Source of the DNA: Candidatus Alistipes stercoravium | GTDB lineage: Bacteria; Bacteroidota; Bacteroidia; Bacteroidales; Rikenellaceae | Length of the DNA stretch: 60,899 nt | Assembly: GCA_019119615.1 (NCBI GenBank) | Contig: DWWQ01000014.1 | Location: 1-60,899, forward strand | Direction of reading: 5' to 3' | Shown: piece by piece, positions 1 through 7,180 of the stretch | How positions within the stretch are numbered: position 1 is the first letter of the stretch | Layout of the letters: each line of letters starts with the position of its first letter | Program-made: the position numbers and the translations under genes | The notes under the pieces: generated by a model | What the model saw: only the letters and a program-made list of their open reading frames with translations | The model's database searches: none | What the model was told of the DNA's origin: nothing

Positions 1-73
1 CGGTGGGGGATCCATCGGCGGCGGCTTCGGCGGCGGCAGCTTCGGCGGCGGCGGTGCCGGCTCGAAATGGTAA
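1..73 (+). CDS. C-terminal end of a TPM-domain (YgcG-like) membrane protein, partial
   Basis: The window opens inside a gene. Frame 2 (codons from base 2) reads a 23-residue glycine/serine/phenylalanine-rich tail ending in Ser-Lys-Trp before TAA at 71-73. TPM-domain (YgcG family) proteins typically end in such a GGGSFGGGGA-type tail, and in Bacteroidetes they are commonly paired with lemA, which follows 28 bases later. Only the low-complexity tail is visible, so the call rests on its composition and its neighbour. The TPM domain itself lies outside the window. Confidence 0.6.
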   Translation, partial: GGGSIGGGFGGGSFGGGGAGSKW

Positions 74-101
74 TAAGAAACAAATTATAAAAACAGCGAT
101 T

Positions 102-677
102 ATGAAAAAGTGGATCTGGATCGGTGTGGTCGCCCTTGTTGCGATCTTCTGCTACACCACCTACAACGGACTCGTTACGAAGGAGGAGGGGCTCGACAAT
201 GCCTGGTCGAATGTCGAGACGCAGTACCAGCGTCGTGCGGACCTCATTCCCAACCTGGTCAATACGGTCAAGGGCTATGCCGCCCATGAGTCCGAGACGC
301 TCGGGGCGGTTACCGAAGCGCGTGCGAAGGCCACCTCGATCAACCTCTCGGCTTCGGACCTTACGCCCGAGAAGCTCGCGGCCTTCCAGCAGGCGCAGGC
401 CGATGTGCGTTCGGCTCTGGGCCGCCTGATCGCCGTGGCGGAGAACTATCCCGACCTGAAGGCCAACCAGAACTTCCTGGAGCTTCAGGCGCAGCTCGAG
501 GGCACGGAAAACCGCATCGCCGTCGCCCGCAAGGATTTCAATGCGGCGGCGCAGCGTTATAACGTTGCCGTGCGCCGTTTCCCGTCGAACCTGGTCGCCG
601 GACTCTTCGGCTTCGAGAAGAAGCCCTATTTCGACGCTTCGGAAGGTGCCGACGAGGCTCCCGAGGTGCAGTTCTGA
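102..677 (+). CDS. lemA: LemA family protein
   Basis: A 191-residue protein with one N-terminal membrane helix (about residues 4-20), short cytoplasmic start and long helical domain outside. Family hallmarks are visible: AWSNVETQYQRRADLIPNLV near residues 35-54, the ENYPDLKANQNF block in the middle and a following LEGTENRIAVARKDFN block. The biochemical role of LemA proteins is unsettled; they are membrane-anchored helical bundles often encoded beside TPM-domain proteins, as here. The ATG at 102 is chosen because it opens with MKKW and the membrane helix; the frame remains open upstream only through the glycine-rich tail of the previous gene, read in another frame. Confidence 0.9.
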   Translation: MKKWIWIGVVALVAIFCYTTYNGLVTKEEGLDNAWSNVETQYQRRADLIPNLVNTVKGYAAHESETLGAVTEARAKATSINLSASDLTPEKLAAFQQAQADVRSALGRLIAVAENYPDLKANQNFLELQAQLEGTENRIAVARKDFNAAAQRYNVAVRRFPSNLVAGLFGFEKKPYFDASEGADEAPEVQF

Positions 678-678
678 A

Positions 679-1668
679 ATGCCCTCCGAGAAGACCCGCG
701 GCTATGTGCTGGGAGCCGTAGCCGCCGCCAGTTACGGACTCAATCCGCTCTTCGCGCTGCCGCTCTATGAGGCGGGACTCGATCCGGATTCGGTCCTTTT
801 TTACCGTTATCTGCTGGCTGTCATCATGCTGGGAACGCTGATGGCCGTCCGCCGACAGTCGTTCGCCCTGTCGCGCCGCGACCTGCTGCCGCTGGCGGTC
901 ATGGGTCTCTTGTTCTCCTTCTCGTCGCTGACGCTTTTTGCCAGCTACAACTACATGGACGCCGGCATCGCCTCGACGATCCTCTTCCTCTACCCGGTCA
1001 TGGTCGCCGTCATCATGGCGGTCTGCTTCCGCGAGCGGATCACGGCCGTTACGGTCCTTTCGATCCTGCTGGCCCTCGCGGGCATCGCCCTGCTCTACCG
1101 GAGCGGCGACGGGGCGACGTTGAGCCTGGTCGGGGTGGGGCTGGTCTTCCTCTCATCGCTCTGTTATGCGATCTACATCGTCGGAGTGAACCGCTCCTCG
1201 CTGTGCGAGCTCCCGACCGAGAAGCTGACCTTCTATGCGTTGCTTTTCGGTTTGAGCGTCTATCTGGTCCGCCTGCGGGGTGTCGCCGACCTGCAGATGA
1301 TCCCCTCGCCGCTGCTCTGGATCAACGCCTTTTCGCTGGCCCTCTTCCCCACGATCATCTCCCTTGTTACGATGGCCGGCGCCATCCGCCGCATCGGTTC
1401 CACGCCTACGGCGATCCTCGGAGCTTTGGAGCCCGTTACGGCCCTCTTTTTCGGGGTGCTGGTCTTCCACGAGCAGCTCACGTTGCGCATCCTCACGGGT
1501 GTCGTGCTGATCCTCGTAGCCGTAACGCTTATCATCGCCGGCAAATCCCTCCACATCCCGACCCCGGTGTCGCACTTGGCCTACCGCCTGTCGCATCCGC
1601 ATCTTCCGCACTGGACCCTTGCCTGGCTGCGGCGCCTTCCCGTACCGCGGCTGCGGCATCGGAGATAG
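679..1668 (+). CDS. EamA-family (DMT superfamily) transporter
   Basis: A 329-residue integral membrane protein of about ten hydrophobic helices arranged as two EamA repeats, the standard architecture of drug/metabolite transporters. The first repeat includes the SYNYMDAGIASTILFLYPV segment and the second the SLVTMAGAIRRIGSTPTAI segment, both typical of the family. The substrate cannot be told from sequence. The start at 679 lies one base after the lemA stop, so the two are probably co-transcribed. The last 30 residues are basic and non-helical, a likely cytoplasmic tail. The gene converges on the next with only 3 bases between the stop codons and no visible terminator. Confidence 0.88.
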   Translation: MPSEKTRGYVLGAVAAASYGLNPLFALPLYEAGLDPDSVLFYRYLLAVIMLGTLMAVRRQSFALSRRDLLPLAVMGLLFSFSSLTLFASYNYMDAGIASTILFLYPVMVAVIMAVCFRERITAVTVLSILLALAGIALLYRSGDGATLSLVGVGLVFLSSLCYAIYIVGVNRSSLCELPTEKLTFYALLFGLSVYLVRLRGVADLQMIPSPLLWINAFSLALFPTIISLVTMAGAIRRIGSTPTAILGALEPVTALFFGVLVFHEQLTLRILTGVVLILVAVTLIIAGKSLHIPTPVSHLAYRLSHPHLPHWTLAWLRRLPVPRLRHRR

Positions 1669-1671
1669 GGG

Positions 1672-4041
1672 CTACATGCGCCCCTTCTCCTCGGAAGCCG
1701 CCGCCTCCACGGCCTTCTTGCGGAAGGCCTTTCCCGCCTTGAAGTTGTAGGTGAATCCCACCTGTACCGACGCCGTGGTCCACGGCTGTCGGGTCCGTAC
1801 CTCGCGGACGAATCCATCGCCCGTCGTGGCGAACCGCTGCGCCTCGTTGAGCAGGGCATATCCCGTTACGGAGAGGGTGAACCGTTCGCCGAAACGCTTC
1901 TTCACGCCCGCATTGAGGAACTGCATCGGTTCGAGCAGGATGTTCCCGACCTCCAGACGGCCCTGATAGCGGTAGGAGAGATCGATGTACCATTTTCCCG
2001 GCAGCGAGAAGGTGGTCGAAGCATTCAGGAAGACGATGTTCCGGAACGTCTCCGGGGCATGCTGGTCGAGCCGCTGCCCGCGCCGCATGAAGTTGGCGCC
2101 GAGGTTGAGCTGCATCCATTTCGCAGGCTGGAAGGGGAGGTTGGCGGCCAGATACCAGCACTTCGTCCGGTCGAAATTGACCCACAGCAAGCCGAGCATG
2201 TCGGGATCGTCCGCGTCGGCGCGTATCGTCTGGTTGATCTCGTCCTTGTCGAGCTGGACACCGGCCGTGAGAGTGTATTTGTGGGCCATGACGAGCGTCA
2301 GGCTGATATCCTGCTCATAGGCGGGGTTGAGCAGCGGGTTTCCGATCTGATAGGTGTAGTCCGAGACCTGCATCCGCTGGGGGGTGAGGCACCAGAATCG
2401 GGGGCGTTCGATGGTCCGGGCATACTGGGCGACCAGCGACCAGGCGCCGTCTTCCGTCAGTTTGCAGGAGAGGTTGGCGTTCGGGAAGAGCGAGAAATAA
2501 TCCTGCGCGACCGTGCCGTTGCGCCCGTAGGTGTGGGTGTACTCTCCGCGCAATCCGGCCACAAGGCTCCAGCGACCCAGATCGGCCGACACGACGCCGT
2601 AGGCGGCCGCGATGTGCTCCGTGTAGTTGATTTCGAAGCTCTGCGCCTCGTTGCGCATCCACGACTCCCCGTGCAGGTATTCGTACAGGGCGTTGTTGCG
2701 CATCTCGTTGTGCGTGTATTTGGCTCCGGCCTTGAGGCTCCAGCGGGGCGAGAACTTCTTTTCGAGGGCGATCGTCAGCGCCGCCACGTCGTAGCTGCTC
2801 CGCGTGCGGTCGCGGTAGAGCGAATCGACGGCTGCCGGCAGCCCGGTTTCCGTCATGCGGCTCCGGTTGTCATTCGCGTCTTCCGTATTGCGGTGGGCGT
2901 AGTCTCCCAGCACCTTGAACGTCGAACCGAGCGTGTCGATTTTCCAGACATAGTTGAACGTTGCTTCGTATCCGTTGATGATATTGTTGTTTGCATACCG
3001 GCTTGCGGTGTTCGTGTCGTTTCGGGTCATCAGGTCGGTCGTCGTTCCGGTCTTGCCCTCGGAGCCGAGGTGCAGGTAGGAAAATTCGGCGCCGAGGCTG
3101 TGCCGGTCGTTGATCTCGTAGAACGCACCGACGGTTGTGCCGCCGTTGCGGCCCATGTCGTCGCGTCGGGAGTGTGCCCGGAGTTCCTTCTGCTGCGTGG
3201 TGTATGCGGTCTGCTCTTCGGCATGAAAGATGGAACTGCCCAGATTGCCCCATGCCGAGGCGTTGAGGTCCCATTTCCCGCTGTGCAGGGAGATGTTGCC
3301 GCCCGGGTAATAGGCGTGCTGCCGGCTGCTCTGCGTGGTGCGCATCGAAAGGGAGCCCTGCATGCCGTTTTCGCGCTGCTTGCGGAGCGTGATGCGGATG
3401 ATGCCGCCCGTGGCATCGGCATCGTGGTCGGCGCCGGTTGTGGGGATGACCTCGATTTTCTGAATCTCCTCGGCGCGCAGCGAGCGCAGGTAGGTCGTCA
3501 GCTGCTCGGGTTCGAGCCGCAGTTCGCGGTCGTTCACAAAGACCTTCGTGCCGCTCTTGCCGTTGATCGATATGCGCTCGTTGTCCATCCAGACACCCGG
3601 AGCCCTTTCGAGCAGCTCGGCACCATCCTTTCCGATGGCCGCCGGGGCGTTGGCCACATCCATGACGAAACGGTCGGCTTCGCGGCGTATGAGCTGCGCC
3701 TTCACCACGACCCCTTCGATCTGCGTAGTCGCCGCATGCAGCGTAAAGTCGCCCAGATCGTTTTCGGCTTCGACCCGTACGCTCTGCGTCAGCGGCTCGT
3801 AACCCAGATACTGGATCTGCAGCGTATAGTCGCCCGTGGGGACCTTCAGCGAGAAACGCCCTTCGGGGTCGGTCGCCATGCCGGCCACCTGCTCCCCGTT
3901 GTCGAGCAGTACGACCGTGGCATATTCGATTGCCTGCCCCTGCTCATCCACGACGCGGCCTTTCGACGGGTAAAGACGGGCCGCAAATGCACTTTGGAGC
4001 CCGAAGGCCACCGCTACGAGAAGAATCATCCAAGTTTTCAT
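1672..4041 (-). CDS. Outer-membrane beta-barrel family protein (TonB-receptor-like)
   Basis: A 789-residue protein with a signal peptide (about 1-20), a carboxypeptidase-regulatory-like fold at about 22-105 (GRVVDEQGQAIEYATVVLL), a plug-like region at about 115-215 (IEGVVVKAQ, DRFVMDVANAP, LLERAPGVW, IEVIPTTGADHDADATGGII) and a long barrel rich in alternating aromatic strands. This is the layout of the Bacteroidetes outer-membrane-barrel type 3 family, related to TonB-dependent receptors. No SusD partner, sigma/anti-sigma pair or TonB gene lies nearby, so the cargo is unknown. It ends in basic residues (RKKAVEAAASEEKGRM) rather than a terminal aromatic, unusual for a barrel recognised by BAM. 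Confidence 0.88.
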   Translation of the reverse strand: MKTWMILLVAVAFGLQSAFAARLYPSKGRVVDEQGQAIEYATVVLLDNGEQVAGMATDPEGRFSLKVPTGDYTLQIQYLGYEPLTQSVRVEAENDLGDFTLHAATTQIEGVVVKAQLIRREADRFVMDVANAPAAIGKDGAELLERAPGVWMDNERISINGKSGTKVFVNDRELRLEPEQLTTYLRSLRAEEIQKIEVIPTTGADHDADATGGIIRITLRKQRENGMQGSLSMRTTQSSRQHAYYPGGNISLHSGKWDLNASAWGNLGSSIFHAEEQTAYTTQQKELRAHSRRDDMGRNGGTTVGAFYEINDRHSLGAEFSYLHLGSEGKTGTTTDLMTRNDTNTASRYANNNIINGYEATFNYVWKIDTLGSTFKVLGDYAHRNTEDANDNRSRMTETGLPAAVDSLYRDRTRSSYDVAALTIALEKKFSPRWSLKAGAKYTHNEMRNNALYEYLHGESWMRNEAQSFEINYTEHIAAAYGVVSADLGRWSLVAGLRGEYTHTYGRNGTVAQDYFSLFPNANLSCKLTEDGAWSLVAQYARTIERPRFWCLTPQRMQVSDYTYQIGNPLLNPAYEQDISLTLVMAHKYTLTAGVQLDKDEINQTIRADADDPDMLGLLWVNFDRTKCWYLAANLPFQPAKWMQLNLGANFMRRGQRLDQHAPETFRNIVFLNASTTFSLPGKWYIDLSYRYQGRLEVGNILLEPMQFLNAGVKKRFGERFTLSVTGYALLNEAQRFATTGDGFVREVRTRQPWTTASVQVGFTYNFKAGKAFRKKAVEAAASEEKGRM

Positions 4042-4089
4042 GCTATTCTGTGTTTATTTGTAGTTTGTCTTGTTTGTTATCTGACGACA

Positions 4090-4121
4090 CAAAGATATGT
4101 AAAAATATCTATACTATGCAA
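4090..4121 (-). promoter_or_regulatory. Promoter for the outer-membrane barrel gene
   Basis: On the minus strand TATCTTTG (4090-4097) is a perfect Bacteroidetes -7 element, with TTG at 4119-4121 placed 21 bases upstream. The start codon lies 49 bases downstream of the -7 element. Confidence 0.65.
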
Positions 4122-4484
4122 CACATAGTACTCAATTTTTGAGAATTTTTTAAATACCTATATATATTGCCGCACATCGAACATCTCCTTTTTCGGGTTG
4201 TACCCGTGAAGTTCCGGAATCCGGCCGAATGGCAGGGAGCGAATGGGGCAGGGATATGCTGTTCCCGTTATGAGAGGCGATATACCGTGAAAAGGGGCGG
4301 TTTTATCTGTGAGCCTTGGAATGCGGTATCGGAATTGTCCGTCGGCCGAAGCCGGTATGCCGGCGATTTCCGACGGTATTGCGGTGTGTCTGCCTGAAAA
4401 TCCGACGGCCGGGACCTCTATTTTCGTAAAAATTTTGTTGAAAAAACGCAATGCGGCGGGGTAGGAATCCCCGGAAAAAAGTGC

Positions 4485-4492
4485 TATCTTTG
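4485..4492 (+). promoter_or_regulatory. -7 promoter element for plsC/topoisomerase IV run
   Basis: TATCTTTG at 4485-4492 matches TAnnTTTG. No clear TTG is seen at the ideal distance upstream. It gives a leader of about 80 bases to the preferred plsC start. Confidence 0.55.
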
Positions 4493-4574
4493 CAGGAAGA
4501 TTTTTTCGGGAATATCCGGTTCCGCTGCGGCTTCGGACCGCATGCGGAATCGTGGTGTGCCCTATCGGACGACT

Positions 4575-5303
4575 ATGATAAGCGCGCTTTACTACCTGTT
4601 TCTGGTGCTGCTGTGCACCTTTTTCATGATTCTTTCGGCCGTGGCGCTGGTGCTCTGCGCCCCGTTCGACCGTTCGCGCCGTGTGGTGCACGGTCTTTCG
4701 CGCATTCTTGTGCGGATCTTTTTCGCCATTCCGCCCTTCTGGCGGCAGCGGGTTATCGGACTGGAGCATGTCGATCGGCGTAAAAGTTACGTTATCGTAC
4801 TGAACCATAATACGGTGATCGATATCCCGACGCTCTACTACCTGCCGCTCAATTTCCGCTGGGTTTCGAAACGCGAGGTCTACAAGGTTCCCTTCTTCGG
4901 GCAGTTCCTCTTCCTGCATGGTGATATCTGCATCAACCGGGGTCGTGCAGCGGAGGCCATGGAGCAGATTCTGCGCGAAGGCCGTATGTGGATTGCGCGG
5001 GGTGCTTCCGTGGCGATCTTCCCCGAAGGCACACGCTCGAAGGACGGCGAGATCCACCGCTTCAAGGCGGGAGCCTTCACGCTGGCGCGCGAGGCGGGGG
5101 TGGATATCCTTCCCGTGGTGCTCGACGGCACGAAGACGCTTATCGGCAGGAATGCCCTGTTCAACTGGCGCAACCGGATCACGATCCGCGTACTGCCTCC
5201 GGTCCCGGCCGCAGAGGTTGCCTCGACGGACCCGCACCTGCTCATGGAGCGCGTGCACGATGCGATGTGCGCGGCGCTTTCCGAAATCCGCGACAAACGA
5301 TAG
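4575..5303 (+). CDS. plsC: 1-acyl-sn-glycerol-3-phosphate acyltransferase (PlsC/LPLAT)
   Basis: A 242-residue membrane-bound acyltransferase that would convert lysophosphatidic acid to phosphatidic acid in phospholipid synthesis. A hydrophobic N-terminal segment (about 3-29) precedes the domain. The catalytic HX4D motif is seen as NHNTVID (His78, Asp83), and the glycerol-phosphate-binding motif as FPEGTRS (149-155). I prefer the ATG at 4575, which opens directly into the membrane segment; an in-frame ATG at 4542 would add 11 polar residues. parE starts 3 bases after the stop, so this gene probably heads the parE-parC-aroK-murI transcript. Confidence 0.88.
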   Translation: MISALYYLFLVLLCTFFMILSAVALVLCAPFDRSRRVVHGLSRILVRIFFAIPPFWRQRVIGLEHVDRRKSYVIVLNHNTVIDIPTLYYLPLNFRWVSKREVYKVPFFGQFLFLHGDICINRGRAAEAMEQILREGRMWIARGASVAIFPEGTRSKDGEIHRFKAGAFTLAREAGVDILPVVLDGTKTLIGRNALFNWRNRITIRVLPPVPAAEVASTDPHLLMERVHDAMCAALSEIRDKR

Positions 5304-5306
5304 ACT

Positions 5307-7178
5307 ATGGCAGATTTACTCAATACGAACGCAAACAACTACGGCGACGATGCCATCGTAACCCTGTCGCCCCGGGAGCATATCCGACTGCGCCCGGGCA
5401 TGTATATCGGCAAGCTGGGCGATGGCTCGCAGGCTGACGACGGCATCTACGTCCTGATCAAGGAGGTCGTCGATAATTCGGTGGACGAGTTCATCATGGG
5501 GGCCGGGCACCGCATCGACATCACCGTCGAGGATAACGTCGTTACGGTCCGCGACTACGGCCGCGGCATTCCGCTCAAGTCGCTTGCGGCGGCCGTTTCG
5601 GAGATGAATACGGGCGGCAAGTACGGCGGTACGGCCTTCAAGAAGACCGTGGGTCTGAACGGCGTGGGCGTGAAGGCCGTGAACATGCTTTCGAGCGCCT
5701 TCACGGCGCGTTCGGTCCGCGACGGCGAGGCGCGAACGGTAACCTTCTCGCAGGGTCTCGAGCAGAGCGACCGGTGGGAGAGCGGTGTCGGGGAGAAGAA
5801 CGGTACGCTCATCTCTTTCCGTGTCGATGAGGAGATTTTCGGCGCCTACTCCTACAACATGGAGTATGTCGAGCAGATGGTCAAGAACTACACCTACCTG
5901 AATCTGGGCCTGACGTTCACGCTCAACGGCCGGAGTTACGTCTCGAAAAACGGCCTGCTGGACCTGCTCAACGAGAATATGACCGAAGATCCGCTCTATG
6001 CGCCGATCCACCTTTCGGGCGAGGACATCGAGGTGGCCATCACCCACGGCTCGGGTTACGGCGAGAGCTACTATTCGTTCGTCAATGGCCAGTACACCTC
6101 GCAGGGCGGTACGCACCAGGCGGCTTTTCGGGAGGCTATCGCGAAGACCATCAAGGAGTTTTATCATAAGGACTACGATCCCTCGGATGTCCGTACATCG
6201 ATCATTGCGGCCATTTCGGTCAAGGTAACCGATCCGGTTTTCGAGTCGCAGACGAAGATCAAGCTCGGCTCGAAGGAGATCGAGCCGGGTGTTTCGATGC
6301 GCAACTTCGTCATGGATTTCCTGGGCAAGCAGCTCGACGACTACCTGCACAAGCATCCCGAGACGGCGCAGGCGCTGCAGAAGAAGATCGTCGAGAACGA
6401 GAAGGAGCGCAAGGCCATTTCGGGTATTCAGAAGAAGGCGCGCGAGACGGCCAAGAAGGTTTCGCTCAACAACCGCAAGCTGCGCGACTGCAAGATTCAC
6501 TTCACGGACAAGAACGATCTGGCCGAGCAGTCGATGATCTTCATCACGGAGGGCGATTCGGCTTCGGGGTCGATCACCGCCTCGCGCGACGTCCGCACGC
6601 AGGCGGTCTTCTCGCTGCGGGGCAAGCCGCTCAACTGCTACGGGCTGACCAAGAAGGTGGTCTACGAGAACGAGGAGTTCAACCTCCTGCAGGCGGCGCT
6701 CAATATCGAGGAGGATATGGAGAACCTGCGCTACAACAAGGTCATCATCGCCACCGATGCCGATGTCGATGGCATGCACATCCGCCTGCTGCTCACATCG
6801 TTCTTTCTGCAGTTCTTCCCCGACGTGATCCGTTCGGGACACCTTTACATTCTGCAGACGCCGCTTTTCCGTGTCCGCAACAAGAAGGTAACCTTCTACT
6901 GCTATTCGGAGGAGGAGCGTCTGAAGGCCATCGAGCGGTGCGGAACCGGAGCGGAGATCACGCGTTTCAAAGGTTTGGGCGAGATCTCCTCCACGGAGTT
7001 CAAGGAGTTCATCGGTGAGAACATGCGGTTGGACCGCGTGCGCCTGACGAAGGATGATCCGATCCACGATCTGCTGGAGTTCTACATGGGCAAAAACACC
7101 TTCGAGCGGCAGGGATTCATCATCGACAACCTGCGCATTGAGGAGGATTTGGTTGAACAGGATCTGAAAATCAGCTGA
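5307..7178 (+). CDS. parE: DNA topoisomerase IV subunit B (GyrB/ParE family)
   Basis: A 623-residue ATPase subunit of a type IIA topoisomerase. The GHKL ATP site is visible: Asn in VVDNSVDEF, the DYGRGIP box and [15 protein letters not shown]. The Toprim domain has EGDSA (Glu415) and the metal-binding DADVD (Asp484-Asp488). It lacks the large inserts common in GyrB, and pairs 2 bases downstream with a ParC-like A subunit, so it is assigned to topoisomerase IV, which unlinks daughter chromosomes. No gyrB lies in the window to compare directly. Confidence 0.93.
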   Translation: MADLLNTNANNYGDDAIVTLSPREHIRLRPGMYIGKLGDGSQADDGIYVLIKEVVDNSVDEFIMGAGHRIDITVEDNVVTVRDYGRGIPLKSLAAAVSEMNTGGKYGGTAFKKTVGLNGVGVKAVNMLSSAFTARSVRDGEARTVTFSQGLEQSDRWESGVGEKNGTLISFRVDEEIFGAYSYNMEYVEQMVKNYTYLNLGLTFTLNGRSYVSKNGLLDLLNENMTEDPLYAPIHLSGEDIEVAITHGSGYGESYYSFVNGQYTSQGGTHQAAFREAIAKTIKEFYHKDYDPSDVRTSIIAAISVKVTDPVFESQTKIKLGSKEIEPGVSMRNFVMDFLGKQLDDYLHKHPETAQALQKKIVENEKERKAISGIQKKARETAKKVSLNNRKLRDCKIHFTDKNDLAEQSMIFITEGDSASGSITASRDVRTQAVFSLRGKPLNCYGLTKKVVYENEEFNLLQAALNIEEDMENLRYNKVIIATDADVDGMHIRLLLTSFFLQFFPDVIRSGHLYILQTPLFRVRNKKVTFYCYSEEERLKAIERCGTGAEITRFKGLGEISSTEFKEFIGENMRLDRVRLTKDDPIHDLLEFYMGKNTFERQGFIIDNLRIEEDLVEQDLKIS

Positions 7179-7180
7179 CT

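Larger units (their letters stand above)
4042..4574. other. Divergent intergenic region (533 bases)
   Basis: Lies between the minus-strand barrel protein and plus-strand plsC. I see a promoter for each side (separate entries), and an AT-rich block near 4100-4160. Open frames across 4158-4541 on either strand have no recognisable protein features and are probably spurious. The stretch between 4160 and 4430 is otherwise unexplained; a small RNA or long 5' leader is possible but not supported. Confidence 0.6.

Noticed and set aside
2059..4128. A 689-codon plus-strand open frame opposite the barrel protein
   Set aside because: Shadow of the minus-strand gene; no start signal or domain.
4158..4541. 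Open frames in the plsC upstream gap
   Set aside because: Short, low-quality translations without homology cues; treated as non-coding.
5316..7067. A 583-codon minus-strand frame opposite parE
   Set aside because: Same codon-bias artefact; parE is complete on the plus strand.
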